64,000 bases of DNA from Psychrobacter aquaticus CMS 56 (lineage in GTDB: Bacteria; Pseudomonadota; Gammaproteobacteria; Pseudomonadales; Moraxellaceae), in contig NZ_AUSW01000015.1 in NCBI RefSeq assembly GCF_000471625.1, positions 1 to 64,000 on the forward strand, in the 5' to 3' direction. The notes beneath the pieces were generated by a model. The model searched no databases and was not told the origin of the DNA. It worked only from the letters and a program-made list of their open reading frames with translations. Numbering within the stretch: position 1 is the stretch's first letter; every line of letters starts with the position of its first letter. The position numbers and the translations under genes are program-made. Of the stretch, positions 41,023 through 50,621 are shown one piece after another.

Positions 41023-42897
41023 ATGAGTTTATTACCATTAACCTTTATATTCCCGCTCGTTGGCTTTTTGATTTTAGCCTTTATGCGTGACAAATTAACA
41101 GAACAGGTGGCAGCGATTGTCGGTGTCGGCAGCATGCTGCTATCAGCATTATGCACGCTGGTGGTCAGCTACACCTTTTTGACCACCAATCCAGCAGGCA
41201 CAGTGGTACAAATGCCACTATGGACATGGTTTCAAGTTGGGGATTTTGCGCCGAACTTTGGACTGAGCTTTGATGGCTTGGCATTGACTATGACTGGGGT
41301 CATTACGGGTATTGGCTTTTTGATCCATCTGTTTGCCGCTTGGTATATGAAAGGCGACACTGGGTTTGCCCGCTTCTTTAGTTATATGAACTTGTTCGTT
41401 GCTAGTATGCTATTGCTGGTATTGGCAGATAACTTGTTTTTGCTTTATCTTGGTTGGGAAGGCGTGGGTATCTGTTCGTACTTACTGATTGGTTATTATT
41501 ATCATGACCGAGCCAACGGTCTTGCCGCGATGAAGGCTTTTACCGTTACGCGTGTGGGTGATGTGTTTTTGGCCTTTGGTTTGTTTTTATTATTCCGCGA
41601 ATTTGGCACGCTTAATATCCAAGAAATTATTACTCGGGCGCCAGAAGTGTTCGATATCAATAATCCGATCATGATGTTGACCACCATGATGTTGGTGGGC
41701 GGCGCAATGGGTAAATCAGCCCAACTGCCATTACATACGTGGCTTGCCGATGCGATGGCAGGCCCAACGCCAGTTTCTGCACTAATTCACGCTGCAACGA
41801 TGGTGACGGCAGGCGTTTATTTGATCGCCCGTCTACATCCTTTGTTTGAGCTGACTCCTGGTATCTTATTGTATTGGGTAGGCGGCGTCGGTGCATTGAC
41901 GCTAGTCGTCGCCGGCTTCTGTGCCTTGGCACAAACGGATATTAAACGTATCCTTGCGTATTCAACCATGAGTCAGATTGGCTATATGTTCTTAGCACTT
42001 GGTGTCGGTGCATGGCAAGGGGCGATCTTCCATTTGATGACGCATGCTTTCTTTAAAGCTTTATTGTTCTTGTCATCAGGTGCTGTCATCCTTGCCGTAC
42101 ATCATGAGCAAAACATCTTTAAGATGGGCGGTTTGCGCAAAAAGATACCGTTAGTATTTTGGTGCTATATCGTCGGTGGTGGTGCACTGGCTGCAATACC
42201 TTGGGTTACGGTTGGCTTTTATTCTAAAGAAGCGATTCTTTGGGAGACGTATGCCACGGGTCACATGGTGCTGTTCTATATGGGTGTGTTCGGTGCGTTC
42301 TTAACCGCGCTTTATACCTTCCGTATGATTTGGATTATCTTTTTTGGTGAAGAAAAAACGCACGCGCACAAGTTATCAGGAGTGTCGTATTGGTTGCCAC
42401 TGACAGTGCTTCTCGTATTATCTACTGCTGTCGGCGCATGGATCACACCGCCATTACAAGGTGTGTTGCCAGAGAGTGTTGGACATTTATTAGAAGTGGC
42501 GGGTCAAGACCATGCTAAGCATACAGCAGAGTATATTGCGATGGGTGCGATGCTGGCTGGTTTGATAATCGCGGCGCTACTATATGTGGTGAATAAAGGT
42601 CGTATGCTCACGAGCTTTAAGCGCACACGCATTGGCGGGGCACTGTATCACTGGTGCTATCACGGCTTAGGCTTCGATGCGCTATATGATGTGATTTTTG
42701 TAAAACCCTTTTTGTTCATCGGCCGCTTGTTTAAAGCCGACCCTATTGATAAAACGTGGTATGTATTACCTAAGCTGGCTTCAGCAGGTAATAAGGTATT
42801 GTCTGCGACGCAAACAGGGTCACTTCGAGGTTATGCTGCAAGCTTTGGCTTGGGCATGGCTGTATTGCTCGTGCTGGTAATGATGACGGTGGTATAA
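41023..42897 (+). CDS. nuoL: NADH-quinone oxidoreductase subunit L
   Basis: 624 aa antiporter-like subunit. The key proton-path residues are in LGWEGVGICSYLLIGYY, GKSAQLPLHTWLADAMAGPTPVSALIHAATMVTAG (the essential Lys and His) and KRILAYSTMSQIGYM. The long amphipathic C-terminal helix follows near residue 530. AAAGGA precedes the start at eight bases. Confidence 0.97.
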   Translation: MSLLPLTFIFPLVGFLILAFMRDKLTEQVAAIVGVGSMLLSALCTLVVSYTFLTTNPAGTVVQMPLWTWFQVGDFAPNFGLSFDGLALTMTGVITGIGFLIHLFAAWYMKGDTGFARFFSYMNLFVASMLLLVLADNLFLLYLGWEGVGICSYLLIGYYYHDRANGLAAMKAFTVTRVGDVFLAFGLFLLFREFGTLNIQEIITRAPEVFDINNPIMMLTTMMLVGGAMGKSAQLPLHTWLADAMAGPTPVSALIHAATMVTAGVYLIARLHPLFELTPGILLYWVGGVGALTLVVAGFCALAQTDIKRILAYSTMSQIGYMFLALGVGAWQGAIFHLMTHAFFKALLFLSSGAVILAVHHEQNIFKMGGLRKKIPLVFWCYIVGGGALAAIPWVTVGFYSKEAILWETYATGHMVLFYMGVFGAFLTALYTFRMIWIIFFGEEKTHAHKLSGVSYWLPLTVLLVLSTAVGAWITPPLQGVLPESVGHLLEVAGQDHAKHTAEYIAMGAMLAGLIIAALLYVVNKGRMLTSFKRTRIGGALYHWCYHGLGFDALYDVIFVKPFLFIGRLFKADPIDKTWYVLPKLASAGNKVLSATQTGSLRGYAASFGLGMAVLLVLVMMTVV

Positions 42898-42898
42898 G

Positions 42899-44524
42899 AT
42901 GATTGAGTTACAACAAACGTGGATGCTACCAGCATTGATTGCGATACCTTTTATTGCAGGGTTGCTGTGTTGGTTGGTCGAGCGGTTTAATAAACGTCTG
43001 CCGCGCTGGATTGCCTTAATCGGTATGACGTTGACTTTTGTATTGTCACTAGTATTGTGGCACTACGGTGATTTTAGTGGTATGAGTCAGCAAGTCATTG
43101 CGCCAGACGCGGCAGTGCCTTGGGTCGCTGAATTCAGTGTGCCGTGGATACCAAGCTTTGGTATCAGTTTCCATTTGGCGTTAGATGGGTTGTCGCTGAT
43201 GATGGTGGCGTTGACAGGACTGCTTGGCGTTGCTGCGGTGGCTTGTTCGTGGAATGAGATCCAGCGCCGTGTTGGCTTCTTCCATTTGAACTTGCTATGG
43301 AGCTTAGGCGGCGTTATTGGCGTTTTCTTAGCCATTGATATGTTCTTGTTCTTCTTCTTTTGGGAGATGATGCTGGTTCCTATCTACTTCTTGATCGCTA
43401 TTTGGGGTCATGATGTCGTTGGTAAGACCAAAGAATATGCGGCAACCAAATTCTTTATTTATACCCAAGCGTCTGGGCTAATCATGCTCGTTGGTATATT
43501 GATATTGGTCATTATTAGCTACGCACAAAAAGGCGTGGTGAGCTTTAACTATAATGACTTGCTCGGTACGTCACTTGGCGGCTGGGAATATCCAGTTATG
43601 CTGTGCTTCTTTATTGGTTTTGCCGTTAAGTTGCCGATTATTCCTTTTCATGGTTGGTTGCCAGATGCGCACGCACAGGCACCAACGGCAGGTTCGGTGG
43701 ATTTGGCAGGTGTGCTAATTAAAACGGCCGCTTATGGTTTGATTCGGTTTGTCTTGCCATTGTTTCCAGCAGCGTCACAAGATTTTGCACCCATTGCCAT
43801 GACTTTAGGGACGATTGGGATCTTCTATGGAGCATGGCTGGCCTTTATGCAGACGGATATGAAGCGTTTGCTTGCTTATACCAGTATCTCGCATATGGGT
43901 TTTGTGGTGTTGGCCATTTATGCTGGTACGCTACTCAGTTTACAAGGTCTCATGATTCAGATGCTTGCACATGGCTTAAGCTCGGCGGCATTGTTTATCA
44001 TGGCAGGTCAGTTGTATGAGCGCCTACACACACGCGATTTGACCTTGATGGGCGGCATGTGGGGACAGTTTCGCTATTATGCGCCGATATTGATGTTCTT
44101 CTGTGCTGCTTTACTGGGTATCCCAGGCACAGGTAATTTCATTGGCGAGTTTATGATTTTGTTTGGTGCCTTTGCGCAGTATCCAGTATTTGTGGTATTT
44201 GCCACATTTAGTTTGGTACTCGCCGGTTTATACTCACTTATTCTGATTCATCGCGCCTTATTTGGTGAAAACAATATCGCAGCATTAGCAGAGCGAGAAA
44301 CCAAATCACATGGTTTGCCACCGCGTAAATTAAAAGATTTGGGCAAACGTGAGCTATCGTTGTTATTGATGCTAGCAGCGGGGTTGGTATGGCTTGGATT
44401 ATATCCACAGCCGTTTTTGGATACGTCAAGTCATGCGATGCAGTGGATTAACAATGCGTATGTATACAGTCAAGTGACACAAGTAGATGCGTCACAACTG
44501 CTTGATGCAATGGAGGCACGTTAA
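42899..44524 (+). CDS. nuoM: NADH-quinone oxidoreductase subunit M
   Basis: 541 aa antiporter-like subunit with the conserved Glu in FFFFWEMMLVPIYFLIA and Lys in AVKLPIIPFHGWLPDAHAQAPTAGSV, plus KRLLAYTSISHMGF. It begins one base after nuoL ends. Proton pumping in the membrane arm. Confidence 0.97.
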   Translation: MIELQQTWMLPALIAIPFIAGLLCWLVERFNKRLPRWIALIGMTLTFVLSLVLWHYGDFSGMSQQVIAPDAAVPWVAEFSVPWIPSFGISFHLALDGLSLMMVALTGLLGVAAVACSWNEIQRRVGFFHLNLLWSLGGVIGVFLAIDMFLFFFFWEMMLVPIYFLIAIWGHDVVGKTKEYAATKFFIYTQASGLIMLVGILILVIISYAQKGVVSFNYNDLLGTSLGGWEYPVMLCFFIGFAVKLPIIPFHGWLPDAHAQAPTAGSVDLAGVLIKTAAYGLIRFVLPLFPAASQDFAPIAMTLGTIGIFYGAWLAFMQTDMKRLLAYTSISHMGFVVLAIYAGTLLSLQGLMIQMLAHGLSSAALFIMAGQLYERLHTRDLTLMGGMWGQFRYYAPILMFFCAALLGIPGTGNFIGEFMILFGAFAQYPVFVVFATFSLVLAGLYSLILIHRALFGENNIAALAERETKSHGLPPRKLKDLGKRELSLLLMLAAGLVWLGLYPQPFLDTSSHAMQWINNAYVYSQVTQVDASQLLDAMEAR

Positions 44525-44527
44525 GTC

Positions 44528-46006
44528 ATGAATGAGATTACGATGAATGATTTGATGGGGTTGCTGCCTTATGCGCCAATTATTACCGTCGTTATTACGG
44601 TATTGGTCGTCATGATTGCTATCGCAGTTAAACGCTCACATATAGTTACTGGTACGGTCACGGTCGTCGGTTTAAATATTGGCCTGTTTACTTTAATTGG
44701 GCAGATGGCTGGTGTCATCGAGAGTGGGGCTATCGCGCCAAATGCTGAGCAACTATTTGTTATTGATAATTTTGCTCAGTTCAATATGGTGGTTATTTTC
44801 ATCTGTGCATTGGCTTGCTGTACGCTCTCTTATGCATACTTGATGAACTTAAAAGACAATAAAGATGAGCTGTATTTGCTCATGTTGTTATCGACCATTG
44901 GCGCGCTGCTAATGGTAAGTGCTCAGCATATGGCATCGTTCTTTATGAGTTTAGAGATGCTATCAGTGCCGTTATACGGTCTGTTATCTTATACTTATAT
45001 GCGCAACCGCTCGCTTGAGTCGGGGCTAAAATACTTGGTATTGTCTGCGACCGCCTCGGCAACTTTGCTCATGGGCATGGCTTTTATTTATGCAGAAGTA
45101 GGCTCGCTTGCGTTCAAACCTATCAGCATGGTATTGGGCAACCTTTTTGAATCGCCACTGTTGATACTTGGGGCGGCGATGATGATGTTCGGTATTGCCT
45201 TTAAATTGTCTGCTGCGCCTTTTCATATGTGGACACCCGATGTTTACGAAGGTGCACCAGCACCCATTGCCACATTTTTAGCATCGGTATCAAAAGTGGC
45301 TATGATGGCGCTGGCGGTTCGCTTCTTGATTGATACGTCTTTATTGGCATTACCATCGGTACAGATGTTATTGATGGTGATTGCGACCTTATCGATTTTG
45401 GTGGGTAACTTGTTGGCAGTACGTCAAACGAGTCTCAAACGTCTACTCGGTTACTCTTCGATTGCCCACATGGGTTATGTGTTGATCGTTATCGTCAGCA
45501 TCGGTACAGCAGCGGACAGTATCTCTAGTATGTACATGGCAATTTATGCCTTTACGTCTATTGGTGCTTTTGGTGTGGTGACCTTGATGTCTAGTCCGTA
45601 TCGCTTGTCTGGGGAAGCGGATGAGCTGACTCATTATCAGGGGCTGTTTTGGCGTCGTCCGGTATTGACCGCTGTCATGACTATCATGATGTTGTCATTG
45701 GCGGGTATTCCGTTGACAGCAGGCTTTATCACTAAGCTATTTGCCATATTGGCTGCGGTACAAGGTACCAATTGGTTCTTGGCGGCGATGATTATTTTGG
45801 GTAGTGCGATTGGCTTATTCTATTACCTGCGCGTTATGCTCACGCTTTTCAAACGTCCTAAGCAATTTATTGAGTTTGATGTTTCTAAGCAATGGGGCAT
45901 TCGTACCGGCGGTATCATGGTTATTGCCGTGACCGTAATTATTGTCTTCTTCGGTGTCTTGCCAAACAGTATGATTGAGTTCGCAAGTCTGGCTCGTATT
46001 TGGTAA
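44528..46006 (+). CDS. nuoN: NADH-quinone oxidoreductase subunit N
   Basis: 492 aa antiporter-like subunit, last of the operon. The Glu helix is FFMSLEMLSVPLYGLL, and FKLSAAPFHMWTPDVYEGAPAP and KRLLGYSSIAHMGYV are the key motifs. It starts three bases after nuoM. A strong terminator lies about 110 bases downstream. Confidence 0.97.
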   Translation: MNEITMNDLMGLLPYAPIITVVITVLVVMIAIAVKRSHIVTGTVTVVGLNIGLFTLIGQMAGVIESGAIAPNAEQLFVIDNFAQFNMVVIFICALACCTLSYAYLMNLKDNKDELYLLMLLSTIGALLMVSAQHMASFFMSLEMLSVPLYGLLSYTYMRNRSLESGLKYLVLSATASATLLMGMAFIYAEVGSLAFKPISMVLGNLFESPLLILGAAMMMFGIAFKLSAAPFHMWTPDVYEGAPAPIATFLASVSKVAMMALAVRFLIDTSLLALPSVQMLLMVIATLSILVGNLLAVRQTSLKRLLGYSSIAHMGYVLIVIVSIGTAADSISSMYMAIYAFTSIGAFGVVTLMSSPYRLSGEADELTHYQGLFWRRPVLTAVMTIMMLSLAGIPLTAGFITKLFAILAAVQGTNWFLAAMIILGSAIGLFYYLRVMLTLFKRPKQFIEFDVSKQWGIRTGGIMVIAVTVIIVFFGVLPNSMIEFASLARIW

Positions 46007-46116
46007 GGTTGTGATATTTGGTAGGACTGTCATGCTTGGTAGTTTTGTCATAAAAGACACGAGATAATTTGCTGCTGCTTATATGTGGTTATTGTTCTAT
46101 TATTACTGTCAGAAAA

Positions 46117-46158
46117 CCAAGATGCGCCAGCTTTGTGATAAGCTTGGCGCATCTTTTC
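46117..46158 (+). terminator. Terminator of the nuo operon
   Basis: AAGATGCGCCAGCTT and AAGCTTGGCGCATCTT pair with one bulge, followed by TTCGTTTGT. Position and orientation fit the end of nuoN. Confidence 0.8.
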
Positions 46159-46204
46159 GTTTGTATTATTTAAAAAATTAAGTACGAATATAGTTGAGGC
46201 AGTT

Positions 46205-46279
46205 TAAAGTGGGCACAAGGCAACCGAGTGCAGATAGTACCGTTGTACAGCAAGCGAGGTTAACACCGTACCCATTTAT
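46205..46279. repeat. Imperfect palindrome between nuoN and fpr
   Basis: TAAAGTGGGCAC at the left and GTACCCATTTA at the right can pair, with a partly paired centre containing ACAGCAAGCGAG. It resembles the dispersed repeat family at 26711, 48564 and 52838 in size and in this block, but is too diverged to be called a member with certainty. Confidence 0.5.
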
Positions 46280-46322
46280 AAATGCTTTGACTATATAAAT
46301 AATAAGTGAGTGAATAATCATC

Positions 46323-47165
46323 ATGAGTGACAATATTCAAAAGGTAACGGTGCTCAGTAAAACCACATGGACGCCAAATCTGTTTAGCTTTACCGTCAGT
46401 CGCCCCGATAGCTTTAAGTTTACGGCAGGGCAATTTGTCCGTCTGGGCGTCAATCCCAGTCAGCTACTGCATTATAAGCAGCAAAGCGCAATGTCTAATG
46501 AAGCCATTGATGACAGTCTTAATAGCGCACTGAATGAAGACATCTTTCGCGCTTATTCCATCGTTTCCTCACCCTTTGATGAGGTGTTAGAGTTTTTCTC
46601 TATCGTCATCCCTGATGGTGCATTTACCTCGCAGTTGCAGCACTTGCAAGTAGGTGATGAGCTGCTGCTCAACACGATGCCGTTTGGGTTTTTGACGTTG
46701 GCGCGTTATCAAAAACCATTGCCCAAAGACTTATGGTTACTCGCGACAGGAACAGGTCTTGCGCCATTTTTATCGATGCTCCAAGACCTAAAAACATGGG
46801 AAGATTACGAAACCATTGTATTGGCTTATAGTGCACGTTCGCTAGAAGAGCTGGCTTATATAGAGAAAATCGAAAGCCTACAGGAAGATTTTGGTGCATT
46901 AGTAGACAATCCAGCGACATTAATCTTTATTCCAATTGTAACTCGCGAGCCTGTTGAAGGCGCATTGACAGAACGTCTGCCAAAGCTACTGCTAGAGGGC
47001 ACATTACAAGAGCGAATAGGAATGGCGTTAGATATCGATAGCACCCATGTCATGCTATGTGGCAATCCAGATATGGTAGAAGACACAAAAGAGACGTTAA
47101 AAACGCTGGGACTGGTGATGAATCGACGCGGTGAAGGCAATATTGCGGTAGAAAATTATTGGTAG
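46323..47165 (+). CDS. fpr: Ferredoxin/flavodoxin-NADP reductase
   Basis: 280 aa. The FAD site RAYSIVSSPFDEVLEF, the NADP site LATGTGLAPFLSML and the C-terminal aromatic residue (NIAVENYW) fit the bacterial Fpr group. It exchanges electrons between NADPH and ferredoxin or flavodoxin in the cytoplasm and responds to oxidative stress in relatives. An Asn/Ser-rich insert at residues 50-65 is present. Confidence 0.9.
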   Translation: MSDNIQKVTVLSKTTWTPNLFSFTVSRPDSFKFTAGQFVRLGVNPSQLLHYKQQSAMSNEAIDDSLNSALNEDIFRAYSIVSSPFDEVLEFFSIVIPDGAFTSQLQHLQVGDELLLNTMPFGFLTLARYQKPLPKDLWLLATGTGLAPFLSMLQDLKTWEDYETIVLAYSARSLEELAYIEKIESLQEDFGALVDNPATLIFIPIVTREPVEGALTERLPKLLLEGTLQERIGMALDIDSTHVMLCGNPDMVEDTKETLKTLGLVMNRRGEGNIAVENYW

Positions 47166-47205
47166 TTATTTTATTGATGTGAGTCTACAGCAGAATTTTT
47201 TGAAA

Positions 47206-47252
47206 AAAACGCGGTATCCAAAAGACAATTGTTTTTTGGATACCGCTTTTTT
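47206..47252. terminator. Bidirectional terminator after fpr
   Basis: GCGGTATCCAAAA and TTTTGGATACCGC are perfect arms with A- and T-rich flanks. It ends fpr and the convergent hypothetical gene. Confidence 0.88.
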
Positions 47253-47276
47253 ATATGAGGCTAAAGTTAGTGTGTT

Positions 47277-48068
47277 TTACACTTGGCTTGGTTCAGTCGC
47301 ATCGTCTATCGGATTGATAGGACCTTGCATCAGCTCAGGCTCATCATCATCGTTAATGATGTCTTCGTTGCTATTTGCTGATAACAAATCCCGATAATTG
47401 ATTTGCGCCTTTAAGATAAGCTGTTCTTCTTCAAGTTCGCCATAGTTCACTTGAACCTTATGCAAGGTACTGATAATTTTATTATTACTCTTAAGCCAGC
47501 GATTGATATCGAGATAAATGACTTCATCTTTTGCGCGAGCAATATTGATATAAGACAAAATAAACCCTAAAGGGTCTTTTTTAAGGACGCTGTGGTAGAA
47601 CCAGATGAACAGCTTGATGCCTTGGCGTTTAAGAAAAGACTCACAGCGTAGGTTTAGCACATCGGTATAAGTTTGTTGACCGAAGACAAAGCGTTGGACA
47701 TTGCGATCAAGCTGTACATGAACCAAACTAAAATTACTGGCCACTTCAGCATAAATACCACTGGCATCGACCGTACAGTATAGACGAAACCAGCCGTCAT
47801 GCATCTCAACGCGTAACTCTAAAATGGCTTTTACATTATCAGTCACGAACTTTTGCAATGCATCATTGACGTACTTTTGGGCAACGGGTAGCGCAAGTTC
47901 GTCTTCAAACTTATCGGCAGTTTTGTTGTATATCTGTTTGATAGACTGCGTGAGCCGCTCCCAACCATCGCTAAATGACTCATCAAAACGATAGCCCATA
48001 TTTTCAAAAAACTCATCAAAGTTTTCTGAACTATTCACATTATTATTCAAATTATCAAAATCACTCAA
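47277..48068 (-). CDS. Conserved-looking cytoplasmic protein of unknown function
   Basis: 263 aa, acidic at both ends, no membrane segment or signal. The middle has a run of beta strands (FRLYCTVDASGIYAEVASN) and a helix with FIWFYHSVLKKDPLGFI. I do not recognise the family. The start codon is TTG at 48068, supported by AAGGA eight bases upstream. The nearest ATG is 23 codons later. Confidence 0.7.
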   Translation of the reverse strand: MSDFDNLNNNVNSSENFDEFFENMGYRFDESFSDGWERLTQSIKQIYNKTADKFEDELALPVAQKYVNDALQKFVTDNVKAILELRVEMHDGWFRLYCTVDASGIYAEVASNFSLVHVQLDRNVQRFVFGQQTYTDVLNLRCESFLKRQGIKLFIWFYHSVLKKDPLGFILSYINIARAKDEVIYLDINRWLKSNNKIISTLHKVQVNYGELEEEQLILKAQINYRDLLSANSNEDIINDDDEPELMQGPINPIDDATEPSQV

Positions 48069-48240
48069 ACTTATTATCCTTATGATGATAGGGTCGTCAT
48101 TGACTAGATCGCCTAAACAAGGCTTATTATCCGTTTATATTTGTTAATACTAGGGCGTTTTGAACATTCAACAGGCCCTACTATAAAACAGTATATATCA
48201 AATACGAGAGCTTCAAAGTAAACACAGGCATTAGAAACGT

Positions 48241-48285
48241 AAGTACTATAAACCCAAGTACTATAAACCTAAGTACTATGAACAC
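48241..48285 (+). repeat. 15-bp tandem repeat, three units
   Basis: Units AAGTACTATAAACCC, AAGTACTATAAACCT and AAGTACTATGAACAC follow each other at 48241, 48256 and 48271. Degenerate pieces occur on both sides. Confidence 0.8.
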
Positions 48286-48563
48286 AACTATTACAAGTAT
48301 AGACGCTTTAAGTATAAGCACTTTGTGTCAACTCATTTGATAACTGACGTTAAAAAACAAAATTAATATAGCTACGTACGTTTTATAACATTTTTGACTG
48401 TTCATTTTTTCAATAAATGAACCGAAGGTTAAAAATATTGCATGAGTTGGTTAGCATGAGTCATCAATGGTTATGCTAGCAGCCCAATTCTCTGTCATGT
48501 TATGATAGCACTGGCACGCATCTCATGCTTTACTATAGTCAGGTTGTCATAAAAGAGAGTCAG

Positions 48564-48637
48564 CGAGACGGGGATAAATTTTTTGTAGCCTCTGTCTGCG
48601 AAGGCACAGCAAGCAAGAAAAACTTATCCCAGTCTCG
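48564..48637 (-). repeat. Dispersed palindromic repeat, copy C (reverse)
   Basis: Flanking arms CGAGACGGGGATAA and TTATCCCAGTCTCG pair with one mismatch, giving a 74-base hairpin. Its reverse complement contains CTTGCTTGCTGTGCC, shared with copies at 26711-26786 and 52838-52889. Confidence 0.75.
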
Positions 48638-48730
48638 TATTATAATGTTGTGTATCCATTTTATTTGGTATCGACTATATGATAACGCTTACTTTTTACT
48701 TAATTTATACTCATCAATCTGAGACCTATT

Positions 48731-49618
48731 GTGGCCTATATCAAAGACTCGCAAAGCTATCACTTTTCTGCACAAGCCCCTAAACGTGACTTTGGCTTGC
48801 CTGTCGCTATTGTCATAGCCGTTGCAATACATGTGCTGATTATTTTTGGTATCAGCTTTTCGATGGGCAAAGACCCCGCTGCCATGATGCAAGATGTTGC
48901 AAAAGCGCTCACAGATAATATGAAGCCGAATGAAGACGCGCATTTTATTGCCAATGCCTCACAAGAAGGCGGTGGCACGATACATGAGACGTTGAGGCAA
49001 GAGACCGATCAGACCAGTCCTTTGTCTGCTGAACAAATGAGTGAGACGCAAGATGTCATTAATTTGCAGCGCCAAGTTCGTCAGCAGCGCTATCAAGAAA
49101 GCTACCTGCGAACCACGTTAAGCTGGCGTCAGGCGACGGTCGAGTCTGATAATGACAGCAAACAAGCTCAAGATGACATCATGGCACAAGAAGAGCGGCT
49201 ACGTAAACAGATCGCAACGTTAGAAGCACAGCTCTCTCAACGTCAGCAAGTCTATGCAACCAAGTCTAAAGTCGTGACGATTGACAGCAACTCGACAACG
49301 CGCGGTGCGGCCGCTGATTATATCAATACTTTCCGCGAGCATGTTGAGCGCGTTGGCAATCTGCACTATCCAGTACAAGCGCGAGCCCAAGGCATCACTG
49401 GTGATGTGCGCCTGATGGTCATCATTAGTAATAATGGTAACATCAAAGCCATTCGACTGCTAGAAAGCTCAAATTCGACGATATTAGATGAAGCGGCCAA
49501 GCAGTCCGTACGCCAAGCGGCACCTTTTGGTGAGTTTACTGAGGATATGAAAGATATTGTCGAGTTGCGTTTGATACGTACTTATCGTTATAGCGACAAA
49601 GTCGATGTCACTTATTAA
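48731..49618 (+). CDS. TonB-family energy-transducer-like protein
   Basis: 295 aa from GTG 48731. One N-terminal membrane helix (about 24-44), a Gln-rich coiled-coil region (about 125-185) and a C-terminal TonB-like domain (YPVQARAQGITGDVRLMVIISNNGNI, then LDEAAKQSVRQAAPF). TonB carries energy from ExbB/ExbD across the periplasm to outer-membrane receptors. exbBD are not adjacent, and the Pro-rich linker of classic TonB is missing, so a paralogue with another role is possible. Confidence 0.8.
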   Translation: MAYIKDSQSYHFSAQAPKRDFGLPVAIVIAVAIHVLIIFGISFSMGKDPAAMMQDVAKALTDNMKPNEDAHFIANASQEGGGTIHETLRQETDQTSPLSAEQMSETQDVINLQRQVRQQRYQESYLRTTLSWRQATVESDNDSKQAQDDIMAQEERLRKQIATLEAQLSQRQQVYATKSKVVTIDSNSTTRGAAADYINTFREHVERVGNLHYPVQARAQGITGDVRLMVIISNNGNIKAIRLLESSNSTILDEAAKQSVRQAAPFGEFTEDMKDIVELRLIRTYRYSDKVDVTY

Positions 49619-49702
49619 TGGTTGATTTTTATTGCTAAAGAAATGAACATTAACGTTCATCAATATGAATTTATCCTTACATTTATAGAATAAAGAGTCA
49701 GT

Positions 49703-50578
49703 ATGGAATTTTTAGGTTTTACCGTAGATGTCGCCACCCTAACCAATAATGCGTTAAGCTTAGCCATGAAAGTTTTGTTGGCGATATTAATATTCGTCAT
49801 TGGGCTTTGGCTGGCCAAAAAGGCGGTGAGCGTTGCCCATAAGGTTATGGTGCGCGGGCGCTTAGATGACACCGTTGCTAGCTTTTTGGGCCGTCTGTTA
49901 TATGGCGTTTTGTTGGTCGTGGTTGCCTTGGCAGCTTTGAGCAAAGTTGGCGTACAGACCACGTCAGTCGTCGCGATATTAGGCGGCGCAGCAGTGGCCA
50001 TTGGTTTGTCACTGAAAGATCAGCTGTCTAACTTTGCTGCTGGTATTATGATTGTGACTTTTCGCCCATTTGTACGGGGTGATTATGTGCAAATTAGCAG
50101 CTACACGGGTACGGTGACGGAAATCACTTTGGTTAATACCCATCTAACGACGATAAACAATCACGATATTATCATTCCAAATAGCGATATCACGACCTCA
50201 CCTGTCACCAATTATACAGCGTTGCCCAATCGCCGCGTCGATATCACGGTTGGTATTGGCTACGATGCCGACATCAAAACCGCCAAAAACGTTATGCTGA
50301 GCTTGGCAAAAAATAACACGATGGCTTTTACCGACCCTGCGCCAATTGTGCGTGTGACCAGTCTGGGTGATAATTCTGTGGATTTGACCTTAAATGTCTG
50401 GACAACCAATGCCGACTGGTGGACGATGCAGTGTGATTTGCTAGAGCAATTTAAGCACGCGTTGGATGACGAAAAAATTGAGATTCCATTCCCGCAGCGT
50501 AGTGTCCATGTAAAAGGCTTGGATCAGATGATTAATCAAATGGGTCAATCACAAAAACTACCCATGACCAAGGACTAG
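49703..50578 (+). CDS. mscS: MscS-family mechanosensitive channel
   Basis: 291 aa, the size of E. coli MscS. Three membrane helices, the third being the Gly/Ala pore helix (AILGGAAVAIGLSLKDQLSNFAAG), then the beta domain with RPFVRGDYVQI and the C-terminal vestibule. It opens under membrane tension to release solutes during osmotic downshock. AAAGAG stands seven bases before the start. Confidence 0.92.
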   Translation: MEFLGFTVDVATLTNNALSLAMKVLLAILIFVIGLWLAKKAVSVAHKVMVRGRLDDTVASFLGRLLYGVLLVVVALAALSKVGVQTTSVVAILGGAAVAIGLSLKDQLSNFAAGIMIVTFRPFVRGDYVQISSYTGTVTEITLVNTHLTTINNHDIIIPNSDITTSPVTNYTALPNRRVDITVGIGYDADIKTAKNVMLSLAKNNTMAFTDPAPIVRVTSLGDNSVDLTLNVWTTNADWWTMQCDLLEQFKHALDDEKIEIPFPQRSVHVKGLDQMINQMGQSQKLPMTKD

Positions 50579-50621
50579 TCAATCAAGGACTGATCAATCA
50601 AAACTGCTTGGTTAATAGGCT

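Larger units (their letters stand above)
46007..46322. other. Spacer with nuo terminator and a palindromic repeat
   Basis: 316 bases between nuoN and fpr. It holds the operon terminator and, to its right, the separate palindromic repeat at 46205-46279. No gene is seen. Confidence 0.6.
48069..48730. other. 662-base spacer with tandem and palindromic repeats
   Basis: Divergent upstream regions of the TTG-initiated gene and the TonB-like gene. It contains the 15-bp tandem repeats and a dispersed palindromic repeat. No ORF is convincing. Confidence 0.6.

Noticed and set aside
41669-41932. Reverse ORF inside nuoL
   Set aside because: Arg/Ser-rich shadow of the conserved nuoL coding frame.
48241-48285. 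Possible CRISPR array
   Set aside because: Units abut directly with no spacers; it is a plain tandem repeat.
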